Source of the DNA: an uncultured Burkholderiales bacterium
Lineage (GTDB): Bacteria; Pseudomonadota; Gammaproteobacteria; Burkholderiales; Burkholderiaceae
Direction: 5' to 3'
Length of the DNA: 64,000 nt
Assembly: GCA_946480465.1 (NCBI GenBank)
Contig: CAMLJY010000011.1
Span: 1 to 64,000 of the forward strand
The notes below the pieces were generated by a model. It ran no database searches. It saw nothing but the letters and a program-made list of their open reading frames with translations, and was not told the origin of the DNA. The translations under genes were made by a program, and so were the position numbers. Shown piece by piece: positions 7,631 through 15,803 of the stretch (positions are counted from its first letter, which is position 1; every line of letters begins with the position of its first letter).

Positions 7631-8968
7631 TCAGAGCCCGCGCTTGACCAGCAGCGCGCCGCTGGTGCGGTTGCTGGTGGGGTCGACGATGATCAGCGCG
7701 CCGCCGACGCGGTTGGTCTCGTAGGCCTCCAGCGGCAGCGGCTGCTGCAGTTCGACGACCACGCGGCCGATCTCGTTGACGGCCAGCTCGTGGGCATCGG
7801 TGGGCTCCAGCGTGTGGATGTCCAGCTTGTGCTCGATGGCCGAGATGCGGGCCTGCACCCAGCGGTTGCCGTGGCGCACCCAGTACTTGCGGCCGACCTG
7901 CGCCGCCTCGGTGTCCAGCCAGGCCAGCGTGGCCTCGAAGCGCTGGACCGGCGCCAAGCCGCCGGGCGTGCCGATCCAGTCGCCGCGCGAGATGTCCAGC
8001 TGGCGGTCGAGCACGATGCCGGCGGATTCGCCGGCCTGCACGCGTTCCACGGCGCTGCCCGCGCGGCGCACCTCGGCCACGGTGGCGCGTTCGCCGCTGG
8101 GGAAGACCTGCACCGGGTCGCCCGCCTTCACGCTGCCGTGGGCGATGCGGCCCCAGAAGACGCGTGCCAGGTGGCCGGCGCCTTCGGCTTCCACGCCGCT
8201 GTCGCGGGCCACGTACTGCACCGGCTGCAGCAGCGCGCCTTCGGTGCGTTCCTGGGTGGTGGGCAGCGATTCCAGCAGTTGCAGCAGCGACGGGCCCTGG
8301 TACCAGGGGGCGTCGAGGCGGGTGGTGACGTTGTCGCCACGCAGTGCGCTGACCGGGATGATGCCGGCCACGCTGATGCCCGCCTCGGCCGCGAAGGCCT
8401 GCAGCGCTTCCTGCGTGGCTTCGAAGGCGGCCTGGATGTCGGCGACCGCGTCCAGCTTGTTCACCGCGAAGACGATGCTGGGCACGCGCAGCAGGTGAGC
8501 CAGCAGTGCATGGCGGCGGGTCTGCGGCAGCAGCTTCACCGGCTTGGCCTGCCAGTCGATCTTGGTGATGTCGACCAGCACCACCGCGGCGTCGCTGCCG
8601 GCGGCTGCGGTCACCATGTTGCGCGTGTACTGCTCGTGGCCCGGCGCGTCCGCGATGATGAACTTGCGGTGGCGCGTGGCGAAGTAGCGGTAGGCCACGT
8701 CGATGGTGATGCCCTGCTCGCGCTCGGCCTCCAGGCCGTCGGTCAGCAGCGAGAGGTCGATCGCCTCGCCGGCGGCGCGCTTGGCCAGCACGTCCAGCTG
8801 GTCGGCCAGGATGGCTTGCGCGTCGTACAGCAGGCGGCCGATCAGCGTGCTCTTGCCGTCATCGACGGAGCCCGCGGTGAGGAAGCGCAGGGCGCGGTGG
8901 TCGGCGACGGGCTTGTCGTTGTTGGTCGTGTTGGTCACGGTGGTGATCCTGTCGAGCACGGCACTCAT
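7631..8968 (-). CDS. cysN: Sulfate adenylyltransferase, large subunit (GTPase)
   Basis: A 445-residue EF-Tu-like GTPase that drives ATP sulfurylase with CysD, making adenosine 5'-phosphosulfate from ATP and sulfate. P-loop GSVDDGKST at residues 33-41, G3 motif DAPGHEQYTRNM and G4 motif NKLD are intact. The start was set at MSAVLDR because the open frame upstream is only the shadow of cysD. The ATG shares one base with the cysD stop (TGATG), so translation is probably coupled. No APS kinase domain is fused at the C-terminus, unlike NodQ/CysNC proteins, in line with a pathway that reduces APS directly. Confidence 0.95.
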   Translation of the reverse strand: MSAVLDRITTVTNTTNNDKPVADHRALRFLTAGSVDDGKSTLIGRLLYDAQAILADQLDVLAKRAAGEAIDLSLLTDGLEAEREQGITIDVAYRYFATRHRKFIIADAPGHEQYTRNMVTAAAGSDAAVVLVDITKIDWQAKPVKLLPQTRRHALLAHLLRVPSIVFAVNKLDAVADIQAAFEATQEALQAFAAEAGISVAGIIPVSALRGDNVTTRLDAPWYQGPSLLQLLESLPTTQERTEGALLQPVQYVARDSGVEAEGAGHLARVFWGRIAHGSVKAGDPVQVFPSGERATVAEVRRAGSAVERVQAGESAGIVLDRQLDISRGDWIGTPGGLAPVQRFEATLAWLDTEAAQVGRKYWVRHGNRWVQARISAIEHKLDIHTLEPTDAHELAVNEIGRVVVELQQPLPLEAYETNRVGGALIIVDPTSNRTSGALLVKRGL

Positions 8969-9927
8969 CAGAAATAGCCTTCCTTCTTGCGGCGCTCCAT
9001 CGAAGCGTCGGACGTGCGGTCGTCCATGCGCGTGGCGCCGCGTTCGCTGACGGTCACGGTGAGCGTCTCGGCGACGATGTCCGCCGCGTTCTCGGCGTCG
9101 CTGGCGACCGGGCAGGTGCAGGTCATGTCGCCCACGGTGCGGAAGCGCACGGTCTCGGTTTCGACCGTCTCGCCAGCCTCGGGCGGCGTCACGTCCGTCA
9201 GCGGCACCAGCAGGCCCTTGCGGCGGATCACCTGGCGCTGGTGCGCGAAGTAGAGGCTGGGCAGCGGGATGTTCTCGCGCGCGATGTAGAGCCACACGTC
9301 CAGCTCGGTCCAGTTCGAGATCGGGAACGAACGGAAATGCTCGCCGGGGCGGTGGCGGGTGTTGAACAGCGTCCACAGCTCGGGACGCTGCTCCTTCGGC
9401 TGCCATTGGCCGAAGCTGTCGCGGTGGCTGAAGATGCGTTCCTTGGCGCGGGCCTTCTCTTCATCGCGGCGGGCGCCGCCGATCAGGCAGTCGAAGCGGT
9501 GCTCCTCGATCGCTTCGAGCAGCGTCACGGTCTGGTGGCCGTTGCGTGATTCGAGCGGGCTGGCCAGGCGAACAGTGCCACGCTTGATCGAGTCTTCGAG
9601 GTGGCCGACGACGAGCCGCTCGCCCATTTCGGCGACGCGCTGGTCGCGGAACTGGATCACTTCGGGGAAGTTGTGGCCGGTGTCCACGTGCAGCAGCGGG
9701 AAGGGCAGCTTGCCCTTGAAATCGTTGCCGGAGATCCGCGTCTTGAAGGCCTTTTCCGCCAGGCGCAGCACCACGCAGGAGTCCTTGCCGCCGGAGAAAA
9801 GCAGCGCCGGGCGTTCGAAAGTGGCCGCGACTTCGCGCAGGATGAAGATGGCTTCTTCTTCCAGCCAGTCCAGGTGGCGGTGGTCCAGCTCCGGCAGCAG
9901 CTGGTCGAGGTCGGTGCGGGCATTCAT
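8968..9927 (-). CDS. cysD: Sulfate adenylyltransferase, small subunit
   Basis: A 319-residue PP-loop ATP pyrophosphatase. SGGKDS at residues 45-50 binds ATP; HVDTGHNFPE and GGARRDEEKARAKERIFS are strongly conserved in CysD. It pairs with CysN to activate sulfate. The ATG overlaps the cysH stop by four bases (ATGA) and its own stop overlaps the cysN start, so cysH-cysD-cysN should be made as a coupled unit. Confidence 0.96.
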   Translation of the reverse strand: MNARTDLDQLLPELDHRHLDWLEEEAIFILREVAATFERPALLFSGGKDSCVVLRLAEKAFKTRISGNDFKGKLPFPLLHVDTGHNFPEVIQFRDQRVAEMGERLVVGHLEDSIKRGTVRLASPLESRNGHQTVTLLEAIEEHRFDCLIGGARRDEEKARAKERIFSHRDSFGQWQPKEQRPELWTLFNTRHRPGEHFRSFPISNWTELDVWLYIARENIPLPSLYFAHQRQVIRRKGLLVPLTDVTPPEAGETVETETVRFRTVGDMTCTCPVASDAENAADIVAETLTVTVSERGATRMDDRTSDASMERRKKEGYF

Positions 9928-10760
9928 GCCTGGTTCTCCACGGGTCGTTGCAGCGGGCTGAAGCTGCTGCTCAGCGGGCTGGTGTTGTTGTCGCCACTGG
10001 GCCGGTTCAAGGGGCTGACGTCGGCCGGCGCGCCCTCGGCGTCAGGCGCGTGGCTCACGTGCAGGCCGCATTCCTTCGCGCTTTCATCTTCCCACCACCA
10101 GCGGCCGGAGCGGAAGTCCTCGCCCACCGCGATCGCGCGGGTGCAGGGCGCGCAGCCGATGCTGGGCATGAACTGGTCGTGCAGCGGGTTGTAGGGCACG
10201 TCGTTCGTGGCGATGTAGTGCCAGACGTCGTTCCAGCTCCAGTCGGCCAGCGGGTTGATCTTGGCGCGGCCGGCGTCGTCGTGGTCAACGAAGGGCACGT
10301 CGCCGCGTGCGCCGCTTTGCTCACGGCGCAGACCAGTGACCCAGGCGCTGCGGCCGGCCAGCATGCGCGACAGCGGCTCCAGCTTGCGGATGCCGCAGCA
10401 GGCCTTGCGCAGCTCGAGGCTGCGGTACATCGCGTCTTCGCCGTTGCTCTTCACGAAGTGAACCACCGATTCCTGCACCGGCTTGTACACCTCGACGGCG
10501 ATGCCGTAGCGCTGCGTGATGCGGTCGATCAGCGCAACGGTCTCGGCGTGCAGCTTGCCGGTTTCCAGCGTGCCCAGCGTGATGGGCAGCTGGTGGCGAG
10601 CGATCAGGTCGGTGACGACCATGTCTTCAGCGCCCAGGCTGGTGGACTGGATGATGCTGCCGGGGTGGTCGGCGACGGCTTGGCGAAGCACCGCGACGGC
10701 GTGGGCCACGCGGTCTTCAAAGCCGGGGGTGGCGCGGTTGTAGAGGTCGATCGCGGACAT
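9924..10760 (-). CDS. cysH: Assimilatory APS reductase (4Fe-4S type CysH)
   Basis: A 278-residue reductase that turns activated sulfate into sulfite with thioredoxin. Four cysteines mark the [4Fe-4S] cluster of APS-using enzymes: the pair C121-C122 (ACCGIRKLEPL) and C203/C206 (GCAPCTRA). The catalytic cysteine C231 lies in KECGLH, normally close to the C-terminus. The protein runs about 45 residues past it with a Ser/Pro/Asn-rich tail that is not part of the known fold. Substrate choice (APS rather than PAPS) follows from the cysteine pattern and from the lack of an APS kinase gene here. The true start is ATG 10760; the longer frame reads into the DUF934 gene. Confidence 0.92.
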   Translation of the reverse strand: MSAIDLYNRATPGFEDRVAHAVAVLRQAVADHPGSIIQSTSLGAEDMVVTDLIARHQLPITLGTLETGKLHAETVALIDRITQRYGIAVEVYKPVQESVVHFVKSNGEDAMYRSLELRKACCGIRKLEPLSRMLAGRSAWVTGLRREQSGARGDVPFVDHDDAGRAKINPLADWSWNDVWHYIATNDVPYNPLHDQFMPSIGCAPCTRAIAVGEDFRSGRWWWEDESAKECGLHVSHAPDAEGAPADVSPLNRPSGDNNTSPLSSSFSPLQRPVENQA

Positions 10761-10762
10761 GC

Positions 10763-11317
10763 TCAGATCCCCTGGCCGGCGAAGCTCTCCGCGTCCTGCT
10801 TCAGCTTCGCGGCATGCGCGGCCACCTCGGCGGCGGTGTCGCGTGCGAAGACCGGCTGCGGCTGGGTCACGTCGCCCTGGTAGTGGCCGGGAAAGAAGTC
10901 CAGGGCGCGCTGGGCGGAGCTGACCTTCTGGTCGCCGCGCAGCGCCGCCGCGTCGAAGCCGGTGCGCTGCAGCAGCGGCATCATGTCCACCACCACGTCG
11001 CCGGTGGCGCGGATCTCGCCGCGGAAACGGTAGCGGGAGCGCAGCAGCCGGCCCTGCGTGTAGGCGCGGCCGTCGGTCCACTTCGGGAACTGCAGCACGA
11101 CCAGCGCCAGACGCGGCAGGTCGGCCGCCAGGGTCTCGATGTCGACGGTGTTGGGCACGATCACGCCGGTGGCCAGGCCAGCGGGCCAGGACGCGCGCAC
11201 CGCATGCCATTGCTCCAGCGTCAGCAGCAGGTTGGCGCGCGGCGCGGGCTGTTGGATGGGGCCGTCTTCGCCGCCGGCGAGGTGCCACTGATCGTGGTGG
11301 GTGTCGATGAACTTCAT
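10763..11317 (-). CDS. DUF934 family protein of the cys operon
   Basis: A 184-residue soluble protein of the DUF934 family, routinely found between sulfite reductase and cysH in beta- and gammaproteobacteria. Recognisable segments are VIVPNTVDIETLAADLPRL, VVLQFPKWTDGRAYTQ and LLRSRYRFRGEIRATGDVV. Its biochemical role is not established; the constant company with cysI suggests a helper of sulfite reduction. It lies 11 bases after cysI and 2 bases before cysH. I see no cofactor motif and no signal peptide. Confidence 0.88.
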   Translation of the reverse strand: MKFIDTHHDQWHLAGGEDGPIQQPAPRANLLLTLEQWHAVRASWPAGLATGVIVPNTVDIETLAADLPRLALVVLQFPKWTDGRAYTQGRLLRSRYRFRGEIRATGDVVVDMMPLLQRTGFDAAALRGDQKVSSAQRALDFFPGHYQGDVTQPQPVFARDTAAEVAAHAAKLKQDAESFAGQGI

Positions 11318-11328
11318 GGTGGGGCTCT

Positions 11329-13032
11329 TCACGCGGCGCGGGCGGTCAGGCGGCGCTGGGCATCGGCCGCGGTCTTGAAGGAGGCGAGGCCGATGCGGCG
11401 CACGGTGTCGATGAACAGCTCGCCGGACGAACGCTCGCGGCGGTAGGTGTCGATGATCGCTTCCAGCACGTCCGGCACCTCGTCGGCCGCGAACGAAGGG
11501 CCGATCACTTTGCCGGGTATGGCGGCGCCGCTGATGGTGGAGCCGTCGGAGCCGCCCAGCGTCACCTGGTACCACTCGCTGCCGTCCTTGTCGACGCCCA
11601 GGATGCCGATGTGGCCGCTGTGGTGGTGGCCGCAGCTGTTGATGCAGCCGCTGATGTGCAGGTCGATGTCGCCGATGTCGTAGAGCGTGTCGAGGTCGTC
11701 GAAGCGCTCGGTGATGGCGGCGGCCACGGGGATGGAGCGGGCGTTGGCCAGCGCGCAGAAGTCGCCGCCGGGGCAGTTGATCATGTCGGTCAGGTAGCCG
11801 ATGTTGGGCGTCGCGAAAGTCGCGTCGCGTGCGGCCTGCCACAGCACACGCAGATCGCTTTCCTTGACCCAGGGCAGCAGCAGGTTCTGGTCGTGCGTGA
11901 CGCGCAGCTCGCCGTGGCTGAAGCGGTCGGCCAGCGCGGCGGCGGCGTCCATCTGGTCGGCGGTGACGTCGCCGGGCGCCTGGCCCGCGCGCTTCAGCGA
12001 CAAGGTGACGGCGCGGTAGCCGGGCACCTGGTGGGCGTGCACGTTGCGCTCCAGCCAGCGGGTGTAGGCGATGGGCTGGTCGGTGTGCTCGCCGGCGCCC
12101 GCCACCGCGGTGGTGATCGGCACCACGCCGGCGGGGCGCACGAAGTGGGCGGCCACGCGGTCGAACTCGGCCTGCGGAATGATGTGGGCTTCGCCCTCGG
12201 TATCGTCCTGCAGGATGTGGCGGAACTCGGCCTCCACCGCGTCGAAGAACTTCTGGCCTTCCGCCTTCACCAGGATCTTGATGCGCGCCTTATAGAGGTT
12301 ATCGCGGCGGCCATAGCGGTTGTAGACGCGCACGATGGCTTCGATGAAGACGAGGATCTGCTGCCACGGCACGAATTCACTGGCGACGCTGCCGATCACC
12401 GGCGTGCGGCCCATGCCGCCGCCCACCAGCACCTTGAAGCCGATTTCGCCGGCGTCGTTCTTCAGGAGCTGCAGGCCGATGTCATGCCAGGCGATGGCGG
12501 CGCGGTCTTCCTTCGCGCCAGAGACGGCGATCTTGAACTTGCGCGGCAGGAAGGCGAATTCAGGATGAAGCGTGCTCCACTGGCGCAGGATCTCGCAGTA
12601 GGGGCGGGCGTCGATGATCTCGTCGGCGGCGATGCCGACCAGCGCGTCGCTGGTGATGTTGCGGATGCAGTTGCCGCTGGTCTGGATGCCGTGCATGTCC
12701 ACGTCGGCCAGACGGTCCATCACGTCGGCGGCCTTCGGCAGCGGGATCCAGTTGAACTGCAGGTTCTGCCGGGTGGTGAAGTGGCCGTAGCCACGGTCGA
12801 ACTCGCGCGCAATGACGGCCAGCTGGCGCAGCTGCTTCGCGCTCAGTTCGCCGTAGGGCACGGCAATGCGCAGCATCGGCGCGTGGCGCTGCACATACCA
12901 GCCGTTCTGCAGGCGCAGCGGGCGGAATTCGTCGTCGCCCAGCTCGCCGCTCAGGTTGCGCTCCAGCTGGTCGCGGAATTGTGCGGCGCGGGCGCGCACG
13001 AACTGGCGGTCGAAGTCGGTGTAGGCGTACAT
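11329..13032 (-). CDS. cysI: Siroheme nitrite/sulfite reductase, hemoprotein (CysI-like)
   Basis: A 567-residue siroheme/[4Fe-4S] reductase catalysing the six-electron reduction of sulfite to sulfide. The cluster cysteines are C420 and C426 (NCPGGDFC) and C463 and C467 (GCINSC), with GHHHSGHIG next. The N-terminal ferredoxin-like half contains GHFTTRQNLQFNWI. No CysJ flavoprotein is encoded nearby, so electrons probably come from ferredoxin. Nitrite reductase cannot be excluded by sequence, but the operon is wholly sulfur-related. The start MYAYTDFDRQF at 13032 was preferred to a longer frame that overlaps the tauE-like gene. Confidence 0.93.
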   Translation of the reverse strand: MYAYTDFDRQFVRARAAQFRDQLERNLSGELGDDEFRPLRLQNGWYVQRHAPMLRIAVPYGELSAKQLRQLAVIAREFDRGYGHFTTRQNLQFNWIPLPKAADVMDRLADVDMHGIQTSGNCIRNITSDALVGIAADEIIDARPYCEILRQWSTLHPEFAFLPRKFKIAVSGAKEDRAAIAWHDIGLQLLKNDAGEIGFKVLVGGGMGRTPVIGSVASEFVPWQQILVFIEAIVRVYNRYGRRDNLYKARIKILVKAEGQKFFDAVEAEFRHILQDDTEGEAHIIPQAEFDRVAAHFVRPAGVVPITTAVAGAGEHTDQPIAYTRWLERNVHAHQVPGYRAVTLSLKRAGQAPGDVTADQMDAAAALADRFSHGELRVTHDQNLLLPWVKESDLRVLWQAARDATFATPNIGYLTDMINCPGGDFCALANARSIPVAAAITERFDDLDTLYDIGDIDLHISGCINSCGHHHSGHIGILGVDKDGSEWYQVTLGGSDGSTISGAAIPGKVIGPSFAADEVPDVLEAIIDTYRRERSSGELFIDTVRRIGLASFKTAADAQRRLTARAA

Positions 13033-13064
13033 CGCGGTTCTCTCGAGTTCTTTGTTGCTTGGAA

Positions 13065-13832
13065 TCAGCGGATGACCTTCAGGCCCGCGGTCACGAGCGA
13101 GATGCACAGCAGCGCGCGCACCAGCTTGTCCGGCATGGCCTTGGTGAGTTGGGCGCCCAGCCAGATGCCCGGCAGCGAGCCGATCAACAGCGCGCCAAGC
13201 AGGCCCCAGTCGACGTGACCCAGCGTGGCGTGGCCGAGGCCGGCGACGAGCGTCAGGGGCACCGCATGGGCGATGTCAGTGCCGACCAGGCGATGCGCCG
13301 GCAGGCGGGGATAGAGCAGCAGGATCAGCGTGGCGCCCAGGGCGCCGGCGCCGATGGAACTGAGCGACACCAACACGCCCAGCAGCACGCCGGCGGTGAC
13401 CGTCAGCGCGTTCTTGCGTGATTCTGGAAGCCAGCGCTCCAGGCGCAGGCCCACGGCCTGCCACGCGGAACGGTAGGCAATGGTGACCGCCGTCAGCAAC
13501 AGGGCAATGCCCAGCGCGAAGGTCAGGGCGCTGGCCCACCCCTTGGTGATGCCGGTGAAGTGCATGGCCGCCACTGTGACCAGTGACGCCGGGATGCTGC
13601 CGGCCAGCATCAACCCGGTGATGCGGTAGTCGACGTGGCCGTGGCGGTGGTGCGCCCATGCGCCACCGGATTTGGTGATCGCCGCGAACCACAGGTCGGT
13701 GCCGATGGCGATGGCGGGATTCAACTTGAACACGCCGATCAGCAGCGGGGTCATCAGCGAGCCGCCGCCGACGCCCGTCATGCCAACGATGGCGCCGATG
13801 CCGAAGCCGCTGATGATGGCCAACCAGTCCAT
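13065..13832 (-). CDS. TauE/SafE family membrane transporter
   Basis: A 255-residue membrane protein with about eight hydrophobic segments and the two family repeats, the first with GMTGVGGGSLMTPLL (residues 17-31) and the second with SLSSIGAGALGATLI. TauE/SafE proteins move sulfite, sulfoacetate or related anions across the inner membrane. It is the first gene of the cys operon, so a role in sulfite export or sulfur-oxyanion transport during sulfate reduction is likely. Direction and exact substrate cannot be read from the sequence. Confidence 0.87.
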   Translation of the reverse strand: MDWLAIISGFGIGAIVGMTGVGGGSLMTPLLIGVFKLNPAIAIGTDLWFAAITKSGGAWAHHRHGHVDYRITGLMLAGSIPASLVTVAAMHFTGITKGWASALTFALGIALLLTAVTIAYRSAWQAVGLRLERWLPESRKNALTVTAGVLLGVLVSLSSIGAGALGATLILLLYPRLPAHRLVGTDIAHAVPLTLVAGLGHATLGHVDWGLLGALLIGSLPGIWLGAQLTKAMPDKLVRALLCISLVTAGLKVIR

Positions 13833-13894
13833 GGGGTCCTGACGGAAGTGGGGGCCAGGCAGCAGCCAGGCCGGGTCGCAACTGTAAGAAGCGT

Positions 13895-13924
13895 CTTTAT
13901 AGTTGGGAACTAAAAATAAGTTCT
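13895..13924 (-). promoter_or_regulatory. Candidate cys operon promoter with palindromic operator
   Basis: In an AT-rich gap, the minus strand carries TATAAAG (13901-13895) as a good -10. Just upstream is a palindrome GAACT-N7-AGTTC (13907-13923) lying where a -35 would be, with only a poor -35 match. Such a layout suggests an activator-dependent promoter; CysB is the expected regulator of cys genes but I cannot confirm its site. Confidence 0.45.
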
Positions 13925-13986
13925 CTGTAAATTCTCCGGTGGAATAAGAGGGTGCCCTGCCGCCTCACGTTCCTAGAATCCCGCTT

Positions 13987-14862
13987 ATGAATCGCCGCCT
14001 TCTTCTCAAGGCCTGCTCGGTCGCGCTGCTGGCTCTTGCAGGCTGCCAGACCCCGCCTGTCACCTCGCCACTGCCCAAGGTCGCGACCCGGCGGCCGCGC
14101 GTCGGCCTGGCTCTGGGTGGCGGGGCGGCTCGGGGCTTTGCGCACATCGGTGTCATTCAAGTGCTGGAAGAGGCAGGCATCCGGCCGGATATGGTGGTCG
14201 GCACGTCAGCCGGCAGCTTGGTAGCGGCTTTGTATGCGTCGGGCAAGAACGGGGCCGAACTGGGCCGGCTGGCGCTGGCGATGGATGAGTCGGCCATCAC
14301 GGACTGGGCGTTTCCGGGCCGTGGGCTCATCCGCGGCGAAGCGTTGGCCCGCTATGTGCGTGAGAACACGGGCGGACGCGCGATCGAGCAAATGCCGCTG
14401 CCGCTGGGCATCGTGGCGACGGACCTGGACAGTGGCGAGGGCGTGCTGTTCCAGCGCGGCGACCTGGGGCTGGCCGTGAGGGCCTCGAGCGCGGTGCCGG
14501 CAATGTTCCAGCCGGTGCGTATCGGTAGCCGCGAGTACGTCGATGGCGGTCTGGTGGCACCGGTGCCGGTGCGCTTCGCCCGGCAGATGGGGGCGGAGTT
14601 GGTGATCGCGGTGGACATTTCCACCGCGCCCGATGGCAACCCCACCGGCGACATGGTGCGGCTGCTGCTGCAGACGTTTGCGATCATGGGCCGGAGCATC
14701 AACCGGTTCGAGCTGAAGGAGGCCGACGTCGTGTTGCGGCCGAAGCTGCGCGGGCATTCGAGTGCGGACTTCACCCTGCGGCGCCAGACCATCGAAGCCG
14801 GGCGCGAGGCAGCGGCCGCCGCCTTGATCCAGGTGCGGGAGCGGCTGGCGGTGGCGCTCTGA
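13987..14862 (+). CDS. Patatin-like phospholipase lipoprotein (RssA-type)
   Basis: A 291-residue patatin-fold hydrolase anchored as a lipoprotein: lipobox LAGC with C20 after a short hydrophobic signal. Oxyanion loop GGGAARG at 44-50, nucleophile S74 in GTSAG, and dyad aspartate D186 in VDGGL are all present, so it should be an active serine lipase/phospholipase acting in the periplasm. No shine-dalgarno is seen; a -10-like TAGAAT (13973-13978) ends eight bases before the ATG, so the mRNA may be leaderless. The gene diverges from the cys operon. Substrate unknown. Confidence 0.88.
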   Translation: MNRRLLLKACSVALLALAGCQTPPVTSPLPKVATRRPRVGLALGGGAARGFAHIGVIQVLEEAGIRPDMVVGTSAGSLVAALYASGKNGAELGRLALAMDESAITDWAFPGRGLIRGEALARYVRENTGGRAIEQMPLPLGIVATDLDSGEGVLFQRGDLGLAVRASSAVPAMFQPVRIGSREYVDGGLVAPVPVRFARQMGAELVIAVDISTAPDGNPTGDMVRLLLQTFAIMGRSINRFELKEADVVLRPKLRGHSSADFTLRRQTIEAGREAAAAALIQVRERLAVAL

Positions 14863-14884
14863 ACGGAACGCCCGATAGGAGGGA

Positions 14885-14919
14885 AAAAGAAAAAGCCCGC
14901 GGGCCGAAGCCTGCGGGCT
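14885..14919 (-). terminator. Terminator of the phasin gene
   Basis: On the minus strand, AGCCCGCAGG pairs with CCCGCGGGCT around a CTTCGG tetraloop-type loop, followed by TTTTCTTTTT. This is a strong intrinsic terminator 140 bases past the phasin stop. The stem may also help end the convergent patatin transcript, though that strand lacks a T-run. Confidence 0.85.
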
Positions 14920-15060
14920 GAAGGTACCTTGAAAGGGGGTTTCGAGAGGTACCGAGGAGACAACCTTTCACCCTGGCCGCAGTGCTCGAGCACCACGACC
15001 GGGGGGTGTGACGCGATGCCGGCGGATTGGTTCCGCGCCGGCTTCACGTCACGCAAACAA

Positions 15061-15621
15061 TCAGGCGGCGCGCTTGGCCGGCTTGACGGCGGCTTGCGAG
15101 GCCTTGACGGCCGTGTTGGTCACGGCGTTGAAGTTGGCTTCGGCGATGTCAGCGGCTTGCTTGGCAGCCTTGTGCACCGACTCGTAGGCGTTGTTGGCGG
15201 CGGTGATCGCCGACTTGACCAGGGTCACGGCGTTCTCGGTGCCGGCCGGGGCGTTCTTGACGGCGCTGTCCACGGCGGACATGAACTTGGCCTGGATGTC
15301 GGCGAACTGGCTCTCGGCCGTCTTGGTGACTTCGGCGCTGGTCGACGCGGCGATGTCGTACAGGTGGCGGCTGTAGGCAGCGGCCTTCTCGGCCGACGGC
15401 TGCAGCAGGCTGGCTTGCAGCGCCAGCAGTTCTTGCGCGTCCTTGACCGCCAGCAGGGCTTGCGTGTTCTCGGCCGCTTCGCCGAGCGCGGTCTTGGCGA
15501 CTTGCAGGTTCAGCTCGACCAGCTTCTCGACGCCTTCGAAGGCCTTGTTCGTCAGACCGAACAGGGTTTCCAGGTTGGCCTTGTTGGCGGCGACGATCTG
15601 CTCGGGGGTCAGGAAGGACAT
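15061..15621 (-). CDS. phaP: Phasin family protein (PHA granule)
   Basis: A 186-residue, almost wholly helical protein, rich in alanine and without cysteine. It begins [20 protein letters not shown], and [21 protein letters not shown] follows near residues 30-50; both are hallmarks of the Ralstonia-type phasin family. It coats polyhydroxyalkanoate granules and controls their size. It ends in the basic KPAKRAA tail common to such phasins. The ATG at 15621 has GGAG eight bases upstream; the TTG two codons earlier is less likely. A clear promoter, a palindromic operator and a terminator make it a single-gene unit. No PHA synthase gene is in the window. Confidence 0.93.
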   Translation of the reverse strand: MSFLTPEQIVAANKANLETLFGLTNKAFEGVEKLVELNLQVAKTALGEAAENTQALLAVKDAQELLALQASLLQPSAEKAAAYSRHLYDIAASTSAEVTKTAESQFADIQAKFMSAVDSAVKNAPAGTENAVTLVKSAITAANNAYESVHKAAKQAADIAEANFNAVTNTAVKASQAAVKPAKRAA

Positions 15622-15657
15622 GTGCAAACTCCGGTGGGGATGAATCTTGAATCAACG

Positions 15658-15714
15658 ATGTTGCACTGCAACATGGGCTGAAGTATAGGCACCGACGACC
15701 GCATTGCAAGCGGT
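15658..15714 (-). promoter_or_regulatory. Phasin promoter with palindromic operators (candidate PhaR sites)
   Basis: Minus strand: -35 TTGCAA (15709-15704), 16-base spacer, -10 TATACT (15687-15682). Just downstream at the expected start of transcription is a perfect 17-base palindrome ATGTTGCACTGCAACAT (15658-15674). A second palindrome, ACCGC-N7-GCGGT (15698-15714), overlaps the -35 and contains TTGCAA. Two sites flanking the promoter suit a repressor; PhaR, the usual phasin repressor, is the natural candidate but is not encoded here. Confidence 0.65.
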
Positions 15715-15803
15715 TTTTGGTGCACCGCAGCAATAGTAGGGACAAAGGCCTAAAAGCTGGGGAAAGCCCGGTTGCCGGTGCCTCTCGTTACAGTGGGTCG
15801 CGC

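Noticed and set aside
11611..13218. 535-residue plus-strand ORF opposite cysI
   Set aside because: Composition is that of an antisense shadow and cysI is certain on the other strand.
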